From Boesenbergia rotunda (taxonomy: Eukaryota > Streptophyta > Magnoliopsida > Zingiberales > Zingiberaceae), in contig JAGFNQ010001196.1 of the NCBI GenBank assembly GCA_024364735.1, positions 168,296-232,295 of the forward strand: 64,000 bases of DNA. Direction: 5' to 3'. Below the pieces are notes generated by a model. It was given only the letters and a program-made list of their open reading frames with translations. It did no database searches and was not told the origin of the DNA. Position 1 is the first letter of the stretch, and every line of letters begins with the position of its first letter. A program made the position numbers and the translations under genes. Shown piece by piece: positions 33,369-45,232 of this stretch.

Positions 33369-33905
33369 TATTGAGGCAATCTATGGTTCGTGGGACCATG
33401 TGTTTTGATGTTTGGACAAAGGGTTTAAGTTAGGTCTACCATTGTATTTGATATGTATTTAAGTGTGATACACATAGACTCAGCTTGATGGCTTCGGGTC
33501 CAATGAAGGATGAAGCATCCGATGGACCGTGGACAAGGCAACAAGGATAAGCCGAGGGAAACACACTTTAAGGCATATGTGAAGGATGATATGTGGAGAC
33601 GAGCCGCGGGCTTATATGCATCCGAGGGACGAGAGCCAAAGAGAAGAAGCCTTGAAGGCAAGAGTCAAGGCTGCGATGAAGAGTCAAATGAGTTGTGAGA
33701 GTCCGAGTGCGAGTGAACTGTACTCGGGAAGGAAATCCCTAGGTTTAGGATTTTACCAATCAACTAGTACAGGATCAGTCGACTAGTAAAGGTCACAGAA
33801 GGATCAATCAATTGATCATCAGTGCAGTCGACTGATGACGACTGAATTCAAACATTGGGCTATAACGTTCGAATTCGACAGCTGACAGTCAACTAATGTT
33901 GGCAC
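33369..33905 (+). repeat. Element H 3' LTR, truncated by element C
   Basis: It matches 29155 onward in order. The first two bases are TA instead of TG. It carries the tcgactagt/tcgactgatg motifs, and stops at ttggcac where the C LTR begins. Its continuation would resemble 29752-30766 and lies to the right of the window. Confidence 0.85.
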
Positions 33906-34769
33906 TGTTGGATCTTGGATGGCTAGAGAGGGGGGTGTGAATAACCAGCCACAAAAACTGGCTTCTTTTTGGTTCTTTCTGCACTTAGGTCAGTAGTGGA
34001 AACAAAGAAACAGAACAGAAAGAAACCCATACAGAAAGAAAGACAAGCGCTAACAGAGAGATTTACAAGGTTCAGCGATAACTTATCTCTACTCCTTGGC
34101 GTGCCCGTGAGGTGGGCGATCCCTTGATCGTCAGCAGATCAAACCCAAGAAATCCGGATAGAAAAATCTCCTTCTCAGTGGAGTAACCTCTCCACAAACA
34201 GTCTCATGAAAATATTAGAATAAGCACAGAGACTAGAGAGGAAGCTTACAGAGCGCGAGCACAGAAAGCACAAAGAAGAAGTTTCACAGAGCACAACACA
34301 GCACAACCCTAACGCAAGAACCTTCACTCATCTCTTCGTCCTCGTTGTGTCTGCTTGGTTTTTGATCGATTCAAAACTTCTACCTCTCTCTGCTTAGCCA
34401 ACCTCCTCTTAAGCTTTCCTTCTGCTCATCACCAGGCGCGTCTGCAACCACTGAACCACAACTCCATCACCATTGACCCACTGACCTCCACTGAGCACTC
34501 AGTCCACTAAGACCTCTTCAGCTAAGCCTCAGGTCAGTCGCCAACCTGCCAGAAGTCGTAGAAGTCGTTGAATCCAGAGAACAGAAAATAAACAAACCTC
34601 CCGTAGTGAAAGTCGCCATTGACCCTCCTTCTTGGTTTGTGTCATCTCTGTATCACCTGCACACTCATCAGATGGATTAGCGAAGCAAATCAAAACGTTT
34701 TAGAAGTAAATCAGCAGAAATCAGAAGTGATCAATAAGTCTGACAATGATTCAGATTAAAGTTCTGAGG

Positions 34770-35350
34770 CGTTGATCGGTCACCGACCCGATCAGTCACC
34801 CCTCTGACCGATCAGACTCAACTCTGATCGATCCAGTAACGATATGATTGGTCTCACTGACCGATCAGAGATCAGGATCAGTCACTAGACCGATCCTGAG
34901 CTTCTTCAGGGTTAGATTCAAGAACCCAGCCATGGCCTGATCGGTTCACTGATCGATTAGGCCATAGCCTGATCCTTCCAGGCAACCCACTTGATTGGTC
35001 GGCAGATCAATCAGGCTCAAGGCCTGATCGGTCAAGCTGACCGATCAGGCTCCTGCCTGATCGGTCCAGGCATGCCCTGATCGGTCAGCTTGACCGATCA
35101 AGGTTTAATCAGAATACTTCTAACTCATTTCTGATCATTCATCAGACCGATCAGCCACCATACATAAAGTTTCCGATCTATTTCTGATCGTTCACCAGAC
35201 TGATCAGACACCCTGGATCAGTCACTAAACCGATCTAGTATCAAGGGAGTTCGTGCTAACTCCCTGATTGGACTCCAGACCGATCCACACCCGCAGGAGT
35301 TAGTGCCAACTCCCTGATCGGACTTCAGATCGATCCAGCTCTGACCATTT
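34770..35350 (-). repeat. GATCGGTC hairpin array in element C LTR
   Basis: About a dozen worn units such as ctgatcggtcaagctgaccg with the inverse following (35025-35048), gatcggtcaccgacccgatc (34774-34793) and cctgatcggtcagcttgacc (35078-35097). Arms still pair in many units although the spacers differ from those in A. Confidence 0.75.
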
Positions 35351-35449
35351 CAGAGAACAAGCTCCCTAGCCTTCTCTAACCTAGTCTGGTCCCGGAGAAC
35401 GAGCTCCCGAGCCCTCTCCGACTAGTACACTCAATGGTCAATCCCCTGG

Positions 35450-35760
35450 ACCAAGACTTCATGCCCAGCTTCACTCACCGGGATTTAGTCTAACCTAGCT
35501 TCATTCACTAGGATTCCCTTCAGCTAGATTCCCTTGCTAGGACCCGGCTTCACTCATCAGGGTTTCCGTCACCTAGCTTCACTCACTAGGACCCGACTTC
35601 ACAAACCGGGGTTTCCGTCAACTAGCTTCACTCACTAGGACCCGACTTCACTCATCGGGGTTTCCATCACCTAGCTTCACTCACTAGAACCCAACTTCAC
35701 TCACCGGGGTTTCCGTCACCTAGCTTCACTCGCTTGTACCCGACTTCACTCACCAAGATT
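35450..35760 (-). repeat. CCTAG/CCCGA-type hairpin repeats in element C LTR
   Basis: A repeating pair of units, cctagcttcactcactagg and cccgacttcactcatcggg, which keep the loop cttcactca but have different, matching stems (CCTAG/CTAGG and CCCGA/TCGGG). The arrangement corresponds to the cttggagg-loop repeats of A. Confidence 0.8.
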
Positions 35761-35863
35761 CATGCCCAGTCCCCGACCAGGACTTAACCCGAACTCATCT
35801 TACTCAACTAAACATAAATTGGTGTTAACACCAAAACAACAATCAGGTCAAACTGTATCAACA

Positions 35864-36285
35864 ATCTCCCCCTTTTTGTTGTTTGACAACCCGATTTAAG
35901 TTTAGGTAAATTAGAAGTCAAATGAAGTCAAATTTCATTATCGCAAGGGAATCAGCGCCCTCCCCCTACAATAATTAAATTTGTTATCAACCCTAAACCT
36001 AACTAACCCATCTGTCCCCCTTTGTCAAACACCAAAAAAGGTGTAGACTGGTTATCAAGTTTAAAAATCTCCCCCTCAACCGTGGGTCTCTCCCCACAAC
36101 CAAAAATAATATAGAGTCATAAGTGAAAAAAAGGCATATGAAATAAATATAGCAAGGCAGACACTCATATGCATCATATGATAATGAAGTAAACAAACAC
36201 CAAAACTAGTAAACACCTCAGAAAGACATCAGAGTCACAGATAGTCATCAAACAGGAGTCATAAGTCAAAATACAACAAGAGAAA
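35864..36285 (-). other. Element C 3' untranslated region and polypurine tract
   Basis: atctccccctttttgttg (35864-35881), read on the minus strand, is the polypurine tract, almost as in A. The rest has further purine blocks (tctccccctcaac) and no gene. Confidence 0.8.
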
Positions 36286-37841
36286 TCAATTCTGATCAGC
36301 GGAATCATGGGGAACATCAGAGTGCATCGGATCGAATGCAGTGTCATTAATAGGCAGAAAGCTCCCCAGAGCAGTGCTATTCGATGGCTGAAAGCCAGGA
36401 AATGTCTGCTGCGGCGGATGACCAGCCATCCATGCGCACATCTCTGTAAACATCTCCCGCTGATCAGCACGCATCCCAGAAATCTCGACACGTATCTTAG
36501 ACCGGAACTCCTGTTGCCTGAGCTCCAACATGTGAAATCTGTGGTCCATCGTCTGCTCGAGCTCTGTGATCTGCCATCTGAGATCCGTCTCAGCCTCGTA
36601 GTCGTCCTCCGCTGCAGCGGGCGCACCATGATATCCAGCTGGATCCGCGGCTACCTGATGATGTGGCGCCCGTGGAAGCTCCCCGAGACCCCTCCCATCC
36701 TTCCCCCTAATCCCTCGAGGATCGGCAATGATGCCAGACTTGGAAAATGTGTTTTTCCCAAGTCTGCAATCTTGCCGAACCATCGGCACAGTCCTACCTT
36801 TGGACACATCAATACTGACTAATTGAAGCTAGTCAGTAATAATGTGACTAAAAGGCATATAAACTGTGTGACGCCCTAGATCACTGTAGGAGATGATCGA
36901 ATGGAAGATGCACGTCATGATGTCAAAGTCCAGGTGTCGATGCATCCCATACAGCATCAGGCAGTGATAAGGACGGATCTCTGCTAGGGGTTTTGAGGTG
37001 ATTGAAAGAAGGCAGTTGGTGATAATCTTAAATAGGACATAATCAACCGAGGAGAGTCTAAGGGCAGCAAATATGGGAAACTCACTACCCAGCTCATCAA
37101 GGCCATCCGGCCTGGGATGTCCAAAGAAATACTCGTAGATAAAGTCAGAAGTGACTCCCTCGAACGGAGTAGGTAAAGGATTTGGGACAATGGGGTAGAT
37201 GGGAATGTCATTTGTCGATCTACGACAGGCTAGATACTTCGAGAAAATGGAGTACGTGAAATCTAAATTTGTCTTGGTTACTCGAGTGGTATACCCCAAA
37301 CTATCATCACCGTGATGAAGATTGTTATAGAATTCTGAGCCCAAATCAAGGTTGATGTCCTGTTCAAGGAAAAGAATGGATTCTATATCATAAAACTCTA
37401 TAATTTGTCTCATGGATGGACAGTGGTCATAGACAAAAGTTTTATCCATCAATCAACAGGGGAGGAGTTTGAAAGTGCAGTTTTGGAAGGCCTGTTCGAA
37501 GTATGAATTAGGGAACCTTGAACTGGAAGTGGGTTGAGGTCGGGAAAGTTGGGTAGGTCTAGATGAGGAAGGGGCCTTGGACTTGGAGGTTCCGTCAGTC
37601 GGAGCCTTATCCTTGGAAGATTTTCTAAAGGTTGAGAATAGGTCACGACACACAAAAATGGGTGATGAAGGTCACGGTAAGGTCACGACACGACAAAAAT
37701 AGTTAGGATATGAAGGTGGATTTGGGGTTAAGGGAACGTCACAAAAATGAAACATATTGATTAGTTCCCCAAAATACACAAGTATAAAACACTTAGGAAA
37801 GAAAAATGAAACCAGACAAGAACATCTTACATGGGTGCCAT
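36286..37841 (-). pseudogene. Element C additional gene (aORF), spliced, with two nonsense codons
   Basis: Homologous along its length to the A gene: SEFYNNL, TRVTKTNLDF, YEYFFGHPRP, SSVDYVLFKIITNCLL, YGMHRHLDFD, VPMVRQDCRL, and a helical C-terminus. First exon 37841-37831, GTAAGA donor at 37830, acceptor CTTTAG ending at 37625, second exon from 37624. The joined frame runs to 36286 with just two stops: TGA at 37455-37453, and TAG at 36831-36829 where A has a tryptophan codon. So the intron and frame are conserved in two diverged copies. The function is unknown. Confidence 0.75.
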
Positions 37842-39061
37842 GGAAGTTGGTTGGTTGAGAAGAACACCACAAGAGCTCGCGCAAGATAGAGAAACTTGCT
37901 GAGAAGAGAGTTCGCAAGAGAGAACTTGCAGAGAAGTGAACCCGCAAGAGAAAACTTTAGAGAGGAGAGCTCGCAAGAGAGAACTTCAGAGAGAGCTCAC
38001 ACAGGAGAGAAACTTACAAGAAGGAGTGTTTGGCGGCTAGGGTTGGAGGAAATGAGGGCTTTCTAAGAGTTAATAGGGTTGGTGATCGATCACCAACCGA
38101 TTTTAATGAGGAAGATCGGATGGCTGATCGTTCTGAGACATTTTTGGACCGATCAGGGAGTTCCCTGATCGATCAGGAGTGATCTGATCGATCACTGTGA
38201 CCGATCAAAAATAGCCCTAATCGGTCACCAGACCGATCAGGAGGACTCCTGATCGGTCTGCCTAACCGATCAGGAGGATCCTGATTGGTTGGTTGACCAA
38301 TCAGGTCTGATACATAGCCTTATGAAAATTCAATAAAACTCCTGATCGGTCTATCTGACCGATCAGAAACAGCCTGATCGGTCACGGTGACCGATCAGGG
38401 TGAGTCCTGATCTGTCGGTGGACCGATCAGGTTCGATACAGAAGGTTTCATGATACTTGCTGTTCGATACATAGAATCCTGATCAGTTCACAAACCGATC
38501 AGATTTCAGAAACAAGATCTCTGAAACTCTGATATGTTTCAGAAACAAGTTTGGTTCAACTCTCAAGTACTCCTAAACCCTAATACAATCGAATTTAATT
38601 CCTTTGATCCTAAAAGTGTTTCCTTATCCAAAATTTTATTTCTCCACATTGTCAATCAAGAGAAGGTTGTGTCCTTACGGATTAAAAATCTTAAAACAGG
38701 TATGTTCAAATTTAATCTGAAACTCAGATTTAATTACTTTGATCTTCAAATTTTAACCCAATTTGTATCAACAAATAATGCTCCAATCAATTTTACTTGA
38801 TTGGAATGTCCAAGTATGTCTTTGGAACCAAATACACATGTATTATGCATTGGTTTTCCCCATACTTGGTCAAATTAATGATCTTTGTCTCTTCAACCTC
38901 ATTACTCAAGGGATGCATGAACATTTTGAGTAATTAGGTTGATCCTAACATTCACCCATTTCTAGCAATCAAAACTATTTTGTTAAACCTTATAGTTTGT
39001 GTGAGATGTCCCCAAGTTACCCAACAATTAGAAATGACCATGAAGGATTTTTATCATCCTA
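37842..39061 (-). other. Element C non-coding region between RNase H and additional gene
   Basis: No gene. Hairpins of GATCGGTC type lie at 38110-38510. At 38077-38098 is a perfect palindrome with arms GGTTGGTGATC and its inverse, 236 bases before the start codon of the additional gene, matching the inverted repeat at 12661-12684 of A in sequence and place. Confidence 0.75.
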
Positions 39062-39535
39062 TTATGCACGACACATTCCCAACTCCCTCCTTAAGAAACT
39101 AAATTCATTTTCAGGGAGTGGTTTAGTGAAAATGTCTGTTAGATTCGATTTTGACTCCACATGTGAGAGAACAATATCTCCTCTAGCAACATGATCCCTA
39201 ATGAAGTGGTGACGCACTTCAATGTGTTTGGTCCTTGAATGATGGACTGGATTCTTTGTAAGGTTTATTGTGCTTATGTTGTCACACAACACTTGCACTC
39301 CCTTGTAAGACAATTCATAGTCCTCTAAAGTGTGTATCATCTACAACAATTGTGATACACTCTCTCCCATGGCGATATACTCCGCCTCGGTCGTGGAGAG
39401 AGAAACACAATGTTGCTTCCGACTTGACCAACTTACTAAATATTATCCTAAAAATTGGTAACCCCCACTTGTGCTTTTCCGATCCAACTTGCACCCAGCA
39501 TAGTCGGAGTCGGTATAGCCTATCAAGTCGTCAAG
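39062..39535 (-). pseudogene. pol: Element C RNase H
   Basis: Reads [19 protein letters not shown], a stop, then [11 protein letters not shown] ... [13 protein letters not shown], another stop, then [17 protein letters not shown] through [13 protein letters not shown] to ELGMCRA. It is close to the A RNase H. The N-terminal side ends abruptly at about 39535 in unrelated sequence. Confidence 0.88.
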
Positions 39536-40260
39536 GGCTAAAACTGGTCCAACAGGTGGAGTACCTCCTCTCCAAGATAGAATCCCCTGAGCATTGATCT
39601 CTATATGAACTAAGGACATATATCTTTGACCAATAAAAGCATACTCATTCGGTGGAGTGAGTGAGTCCTGGGTAATGTTAATGCCTATAGATGAAAACAG
39701 GGCTATCAAGATATGACAATAAGGCATGTACGCCCTTTTCTTGGTGACAGTGCCAGATACGAGAATGATGTTATGAAACATTTGTAATTCAATGTTGATG
39801 TCCAATCTCTAACATAGGGCATAAAGAATAAAGGAGTGAGACGGACAGATTGTGGGCATATCTCAGGAAGTAACAGACAAAATGCAAGTAGTTAGTACCC
39901 TGTATAGAATGTAGTCCTATACTCTAAGGGATAGTGGCCTAAAGTCAGTCACAGAGGGAGTCCGCTCTACAACAATGAAATATGTATGGATAGTATCCAA
40001 TGTAATGTGAGAGTAGGGCTTGCCAAATGGCAACTCCATACTGGGATAATAGAGAAAAGTATAGGTAGAGGCTCTGAGTGCTAAATTATTAGTCAGGACC
40101 ATAGAAGAGAATATAAAGTCTTTTCTGGCAGCTCTGGTGGAATAAATGAAATCATTTACCCTAACCATGTTGTTATAAAATTGAGAACATAAGGCTCGTT
40201 TATAGGACTGACTGGAATAGAGTAGTTGGATCAAATGATAGTAATCAAAAAGTTCAATAA
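39536..40260 (-). pseudogene. Third additional-gene (aORF) copy, fused to the C RNase H
   Basis: Two frames read like the A and C additional genes. One has CSQFYNNMVRVN, YSTRAARKDFIF and HITLDTIHTYF (39917-40234). The other has RAYMPYCHILIALFSSIGIN and SWRGGTPPVGPVLALDD (39536-39805), followed without a break by the RNase [12 protein letters not shown]. It is more diverged than the other two copies, so it comes from another family. The joint replaces all of RT. Confidence 0.7.
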
Positions 40261-40305
40261 GCTCTAAACAATAGCCACTAAAATATCCATGATTTAGGCA
40301 TCTAG

Positions 40306-41437
40306 TGTAGGATTGAGATTAAGCGATAGAGGGGGGTGATGAATATCGCTTAGCAAAAACTTTAGATTTAAAACTTAAATGACTAAGTTATAAAGTACAC
40401 AACGGAAGCATTGAGAGTAAGCGTAGGAGTTAGAGAGAGATAGGAAGCAGTGGAAAATAAAATACAGCACGATCATTAACTCAGGTTGATTTTACATGCT
40501 TCGAAGTTATGACTGGCTCCTATTGCAAGGCCCACGATCCTTGATCATTTACTTTGGGTAATATTTATAATTGCAAGAATATTACAAATTACAGAACTGA
40601 AGTGTGCAATAAAAGAAAAACAATTATACTGACTCCTGAAATGAAAGAAAGTTCTTTGTTCGGAGAGTCGAACAGTGTTTCATAGTTCTTCGGATCTTCG
40701 ATCAAGGAGCACACAAAAGAAGAAACTAATTGTAGTCTTAGAATTGTTATTATGAACTGCTGCACTCGACTCTTTATTATAGTACTTACTCAGGCGCCTG
40801 AATGACCTTTCAGGCTCCCTCATCATAGCGTACCGGGCGGAAACTCTTCGTTGTTTGGTTAAACTTTATTCTAGCCAGGCGTCTAAGTGCCGACGTGGAT
40901 CCTCCACTTAGCACTCGCAATGTAGGCTAGACCGTTGTGCCAACTCAGCCACCCGCTGCCAGCTCTCAGGTGCCTGAGTCCCATTCAGGCGTCCTAGTCA
41001 ATTATTTTGTCATTTTATCTGCAACAAGGGTCAGTTCCAAACATACAATAATAAAATATAGAATTAAAACATGTATGAATGACAACCAGTGTTGTCTTGG
41101 TCCTGACTTTCATGTTTCAGTTGAAATCCTAGGTCGAATCGACGCCTACTGTTCCCTCATCGGGGAACGCATCCTCACCTACTCCTCTTAGGAGAGTTTA
41201 CCTATTGCCACCCGGAACCTTCGGTTGGACTTTTGCTAGGCCTCCGAGAACCCGAAACTCGACGATGTTCGACCTCGACCCGTCTCAACTCTTATCTACG
41301 ATCCCCTCTTGGCAAAGTCTTCTGCTCGGTCCCCCTTGACCAAATTTTCGTGCTCAGCTTCACTCACCAAGTCTTCATTGCCCGATCACCGACTAGGACT
41401 TCATGCTCAACCCTACAGGTCAAGACTTCTTGCCTAG
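40306..41437 (-). repeat. Element G 3' LTR, larger part
   Basis: Starts TGTAGGATTGAG with gatagaggggggtgatgaata near the end, GGCGCC-type motifs at about 40795-40995, and the ctcatcggggaacgc.tcctc block shared with S2. It continues at 56619-56734 beyond F, ending TTCCGGTACCAACA. Confidence 0.8.
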
Positions 41438-42130
41438 TGTAGGATCGGTGGCATTAATAGAGGTCGGGGGGGGGGGGGGTGAATATCGACTCGTCAATTT
41501 ATCATCGGATATTTGTTGATTGTTCGCTTAATATCAGAGTTGTGAGTAGCGGCGGAATAATAAAAGTAAAAACAAACACAACAAGATAAAGTTTCGGTGC
41601 TCATCCACTAGTGGTCTCCTTTCCTAAATTTTCGGTGGCAGAGAAACCCATCATATAGTTGACTATACAAGCAAAAGAATGATAAAGAATTACAACTTAT
41701 AACTAGATGCAACCAAAATAGAAGATGACGATTCCGACCGATCTGGAACTCCGAAGCATCGTGCACTTCCTCTTGGAGCCTCCTTGGTCGTAGAGCTTCA
41801 TCTTAGCAATTTTTCTTTGCACAGAATGAGTGAGCAGATGTGTATGTTGCTAATCTGAACTGCTGCACTCGACCCTTTTAGGCGCCCTCATTGCGGTCAA
41901 AACTTGATCCGAACTAGCATACTCAGCACAGAGAGAAGGCCTGCATCCCAGGCGCCAAGGAGATATTCAGGAGCCTAAAAGCTATTCAGGCGCCTGAAAT
42001 CTATTCAGGCGCCTGGGAGCTATTCAGGCACCTAGAAGCTATTCAGGAGCCCAGGAAGCCCTTTCCCAGGCTATTGTTTTCTTGCATTTGCTCTCATTTC
42101 TTGTCTCTAACTCCAGGTTCCTGTAATACA

Positions 42131-43017
42131 TGTTAGATAGTGGCACTTGCTAGAGGGGGGGGGGGGGGGTGAATAGCACTTTTTCTCAACTTTCTTTAGT
42201 ATCCACCCCGAAAGGTGACTAATCCAAGGATCCACGCACGAGCACACTCTTCACTATGAAAAACCTTCTTCAAGGTGGAGAAAACCTTTACAAGGTTTTC
42301 TTCTTCCTTTTTAGTAGAATAGAAAGCGAGAGGAAGAACTGATGACTTTTTGCACGAACAACACCTTGGTACACTTAAGAACCGTACCTTCATCGTGCCC
42401 AAAAGTCACCCTTTAAATAAGAGTAAAGGATAACTCCACGAGTTGTCCATCCCGACACCAGTCGACTGCCCCTAGGGCAATCGAATGGTCTAGCCTTAAT
42501 TGCTAGCCAACGGCTAACCCAACGACTAGTTTTTAGGGTTACCAGTCGACTGCTCCTGGGCAGTCTACTGGTCCAGGGTCAGAAACATTCTGTGAGTTTC
42601 TGTTCTTGCTGGCAGTCGACTGCCTTTATCCCAGTCGACTGCCCAGCTTATACAATCACTCACTTTCACTCCGAAGACCCTCCTTCACGTGTGCCTTCAC
42701 GTACACTCCCTTGGCTTGCCCCTTGAAGTCCTCTTCCACTGGCTATCGTCCCTCTGATGCGCACACAAGTCTTCTCTTGGCTTGCCTCCATGCCACCCTT
42801 CACGTGTGCCCTTTGAAGTCCACTTCCCAGCTTGCCCTTGGAGTCCTCCTCCCTTGGCTCTCATCCCTCGGATAAGTCCTCCATGTGTGATTCTCCAAGT
42901 CCTACAAACTCAATCACACATATCAAATAACAAGATAACAACCTAACCTTTAACCATGTTGACACACACATCAAAACCATGATCTTCCCGATCATCGTTG
43001 GGTCGATTGCCTCAACA
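42131..43017 (-). repeat. Solo LTR S4
   Basis: 887 bp, plus-strand ends TGTTAGATAGTGG and GATTGCCTCAACA, perfect duplication ATACA (42126-42130 and 43018-43022). It carries GTCGAC hairpins (42459-42645) and the agaggggggg...tgaata stretch. It is the family of E: both share gcatccaccc.aaaggtgactaatccaagg-like and cacgtgtgccctttgaagtcc-like blocks. Confidence 0.92.
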
Positions 43018-43355
43018 ATACAAACAAACACAAGATAAAATCAATAATCCTAAGCCTTAATGATTGACAGCCAGAACTAATTGGTTTTGACTTTGGATTT
43101 CAAATGAAATCCGAGGTCGAACCGACGCCTACTGTTCCCTTTCTCGGGGAATGCGTCCTCGCTTACTCCATTCTGGAGAACTTATCTTTTGCCAACCAGG
43201 ATCTCCGGTTGGACTTTTTCTCGGCCTCCGAGAAGCTGAAACTCGACGATGTTCAACCTTGACCCATCTCGACTCCTATCCGTAATCCCCGCTATGCAAA
43301 ATCTTCTGCTTCATCCCTCGGACCAAGTCTTCGTTGCCCAATCCCCGACTAGGAC

Positions 43356-44286
43356 TGATGGATTAATTTAGGCGTGCAGAGGGGGGGGGTGAATGCACTT
43401 TCTCGGATCGTTTTGATCTCTATAGAGTTGTTAGCGCAGCGGAAATAATATGTAAAGGAAATTAAACAATGCTAACAAGAATATTTTACTTGGTATCCAC
43501 CCAGATGGGTGACTAATCCAAGGATCCAAGCCGGAGCACCACTTTCACTATGAAAACCTCCTTTAGGTAGAGAAACCTTTACAACGGCGATCTTCCTCTT
43601 TACAGAATAGAGTAGAATGAGTGAGAGGAAGCAAGAACACTTTACAGTTGGGCAGCACTTCATTACTGTACGGAACCGTACCATGCACGTGTAACGAGGA
43701 GCTCCTTTTATAGGTGAAAAGGACAGACTCGTAGTCTGTCCAGCCCCGCACCAGTCGACTGCCCCGAGGGCAGTCGACTGGCCCAGCATTAAATGCTGTC
43801 CAACGGCTAGCCAACGGCTAGTTTCGGGGTATACCAGTCGACTGCCCCAAGGCCAGTCGACTGGTCCGAAGCTGCGAACTTTCTGTGGGTTTTGGCAATC
43901 GACTGCCTCTGGGCCAGTCGACTGCCCTGCCTCCCAGCTCAGCTCCAGCCACTCCGGACCTTCTCCTTCGCGTGTGCCTTCAGGTCTGCTCCCTTGGTTC
44001 GCCCTTTGAAGTCCTCTTCCTCTGGCTATCGTCCCTCGGATGCGCACCCTTGGCTTGCCTCGATGCCACCCTTCACGTGTGCCCTTGAAGTCCACTTCCC
44101 GGCTTGCCCTTGGAGTTCTCCTCCCTCGGCTCTCGTCCCTCGGATAGGTCCACCAAGTGTGATTCTCCAAGTCCTTCAAACTCAATCACACATATCAAAT
44201 ACATCATAACACTCTAACTTTAAACCTATTCGCCCACACATCAAAACCATGATCTTCCAATCATTTAAGGGCCGATTGCCTCAACA
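43356..44286 (-). repeat. Element E 3' LTR
   Basis: Plus-strand ends TGATGGATTAATT and GATTGCCTCAACA. It contains two long hairpins built of CAGTCGACTG (43751-43781 with arms ccagtcgactgccc/gggcagtcgactgg; 43832-43863) and single copies to 43930. Open frames within it repeat in the 5' LTR and have no recognisable product. Confidence 0.93.
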
Positions 44287-45232
44287 ATCTCCCCTTTTTG
44301 ATGTGTGGCAATATGTTTAAGTTAGAGATAAATAACAGCAATAGCAATAGCAAAAGATAGCAATTGAAACATTATGAGACATAGTAACCCTAAGAGCTAA
44401 CCTCCCCCTTAACCTATGTCTTCTCCCCAGTTTCAATTCTTATCTAAATCCAAATTAAGTTTCCACTTAACACCAGCAATGCATGTAAGACATATCAGAA
44501 CCTAAGAGGTACCTCCCCCTTAATCCATGTCTTCTCTCCAAATTTTAACCTTTCAAGGTCTAAGTTACAAAATACCTAAAATCATCCATTTTAAGTCCAA
44601 ATTCTAACTTAAACCACCCATTCTCCCCCTTTCACACCATCAAAATGATTGCCTCAAGCAACCAAACCCTATGGTATCAAATGTGAGAATAATTTATTTT
44701 GAAATTTCTCACAGTAGCTGAAAAACAGGCGTGCCAGTCGACTGCCCATAGGGCAGTCGACTGATACGCTATCAGTCTGATTTTTCAGGTTTTCTGTCGA
44801 ATTTCAGAAACTCCCAGAAAATTCCAAAAATTGTAAAATTTTGCATACATGTTTGAAATGATATACTCTATCAGGGAAAAATATTAAACCATATAAAATT
44901 TCAAACATGCATGACTTTTGACAAAAATCCAAAAGTTTTGAAAACCACTACATTTTGTATCAAACTTTGAAACCAAATTTGCAATTATATGACTTTGAAA
45001 AACATGGCAAAGTATGTAAAGCATAAAATGGTTTTCAAAGGTTTAAAATGTCCAACTATGATCTTTGGCAAAGTGTCCATTGATTAAACACTTGCCTCCC
45101 CCATAGTTGGTCTAGTTTTGATATTTTGATACTTTTAATGGTTCAACAATGTGCCACAAGCACAAGTGAGCCAAATGTATCACCCTAATGAATCAAGCAC
45201 CCTTTTTCAAAGCTAATGTCTCCAAGTTCATT
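44287..45232 (-). other. Element E 3' region and polypurine tract
   Basis: atctccccttttttgatg (44287 onward) is the polypurine tract on the minus strand. The rest has no gene. One GTCGAC hairpin stands at 44732-44764 (gccagtcgactgccc, then tag, then the inverse). Other purine blocks (ctccccctt) occur at about 44402 and 44512. Confidence 0.8.

Larger units (their letters stand above)
29155..33905 (+). mobile_element. Element H: gag-only, non-autonomous copia-type LTR retrotransposon, cut by element C
   Basis: Two LTRs (29155-30766 and 33369-33905, the second cut by C) share ttgaggcaatctat, gggaccatgtgtttt and catagactcagcttgat. Between them lie a primer site, gag fragments with a zinc knuckle and a 1.1-kb 3' part, but no protease, integrase or RT, in only 2.6 kb. 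Its LTR start TGTTGAGGCAATC and the GTCGAC motif match elements E and S4, so it probably depends on an E-like partner (inference). The right end of its 3' LTR is outside the window. Confidence 0.8.
33906..35863 (-). repeat. Element C 3' LTR
   Basis: Plus-strand ends are TGTTGGATCTTGG and CTGTATCAACA, 1958 bp. Contents mirror the A LTR in reverse: agaggggggtgtgaata near the left end, GATCGGTC-type hairpins at about 34770-35350, and CCTAG/CCCGA-type repeats at 35450-35760. The A-family start block (tgattgttgttttggtgtta on the minus strand) is at the right end. Confidence 0.9.
33906..40305 (-). mobile_element. Element C: chimeric copia element related to A, cut by element G
   Basis: Minus strand. 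From left to right: 3' LTR (33906-35863), polypurine tract, additional gene (37841-36286), non-coding part with hairpins, then RNase H (39062-39535). Where RT should follow there is instead a piece of another additional gene (39536-40260). The LTR start TGTTGATACAGTTTGACC, the GATCGGTC hairpins and the additional gene put it in the family of A. G inserted at 40306, so its 5' half is outside the window. Confidence 0.82.

Noticed and set aside
36307..36822. A 171-residue plus-strand open frame
   Set aside because: It is the opposite strand of the element C additional gene, which has clear homology to the A copy on the minus strand.
43472..44185. A 237-residue minus-strand open frame, with relatives at 50106-50771
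   Set aside because: It falls fully inside the two LTRs of element E and spans the GTCGAC hairpins. The frame is not kept between the two copies.
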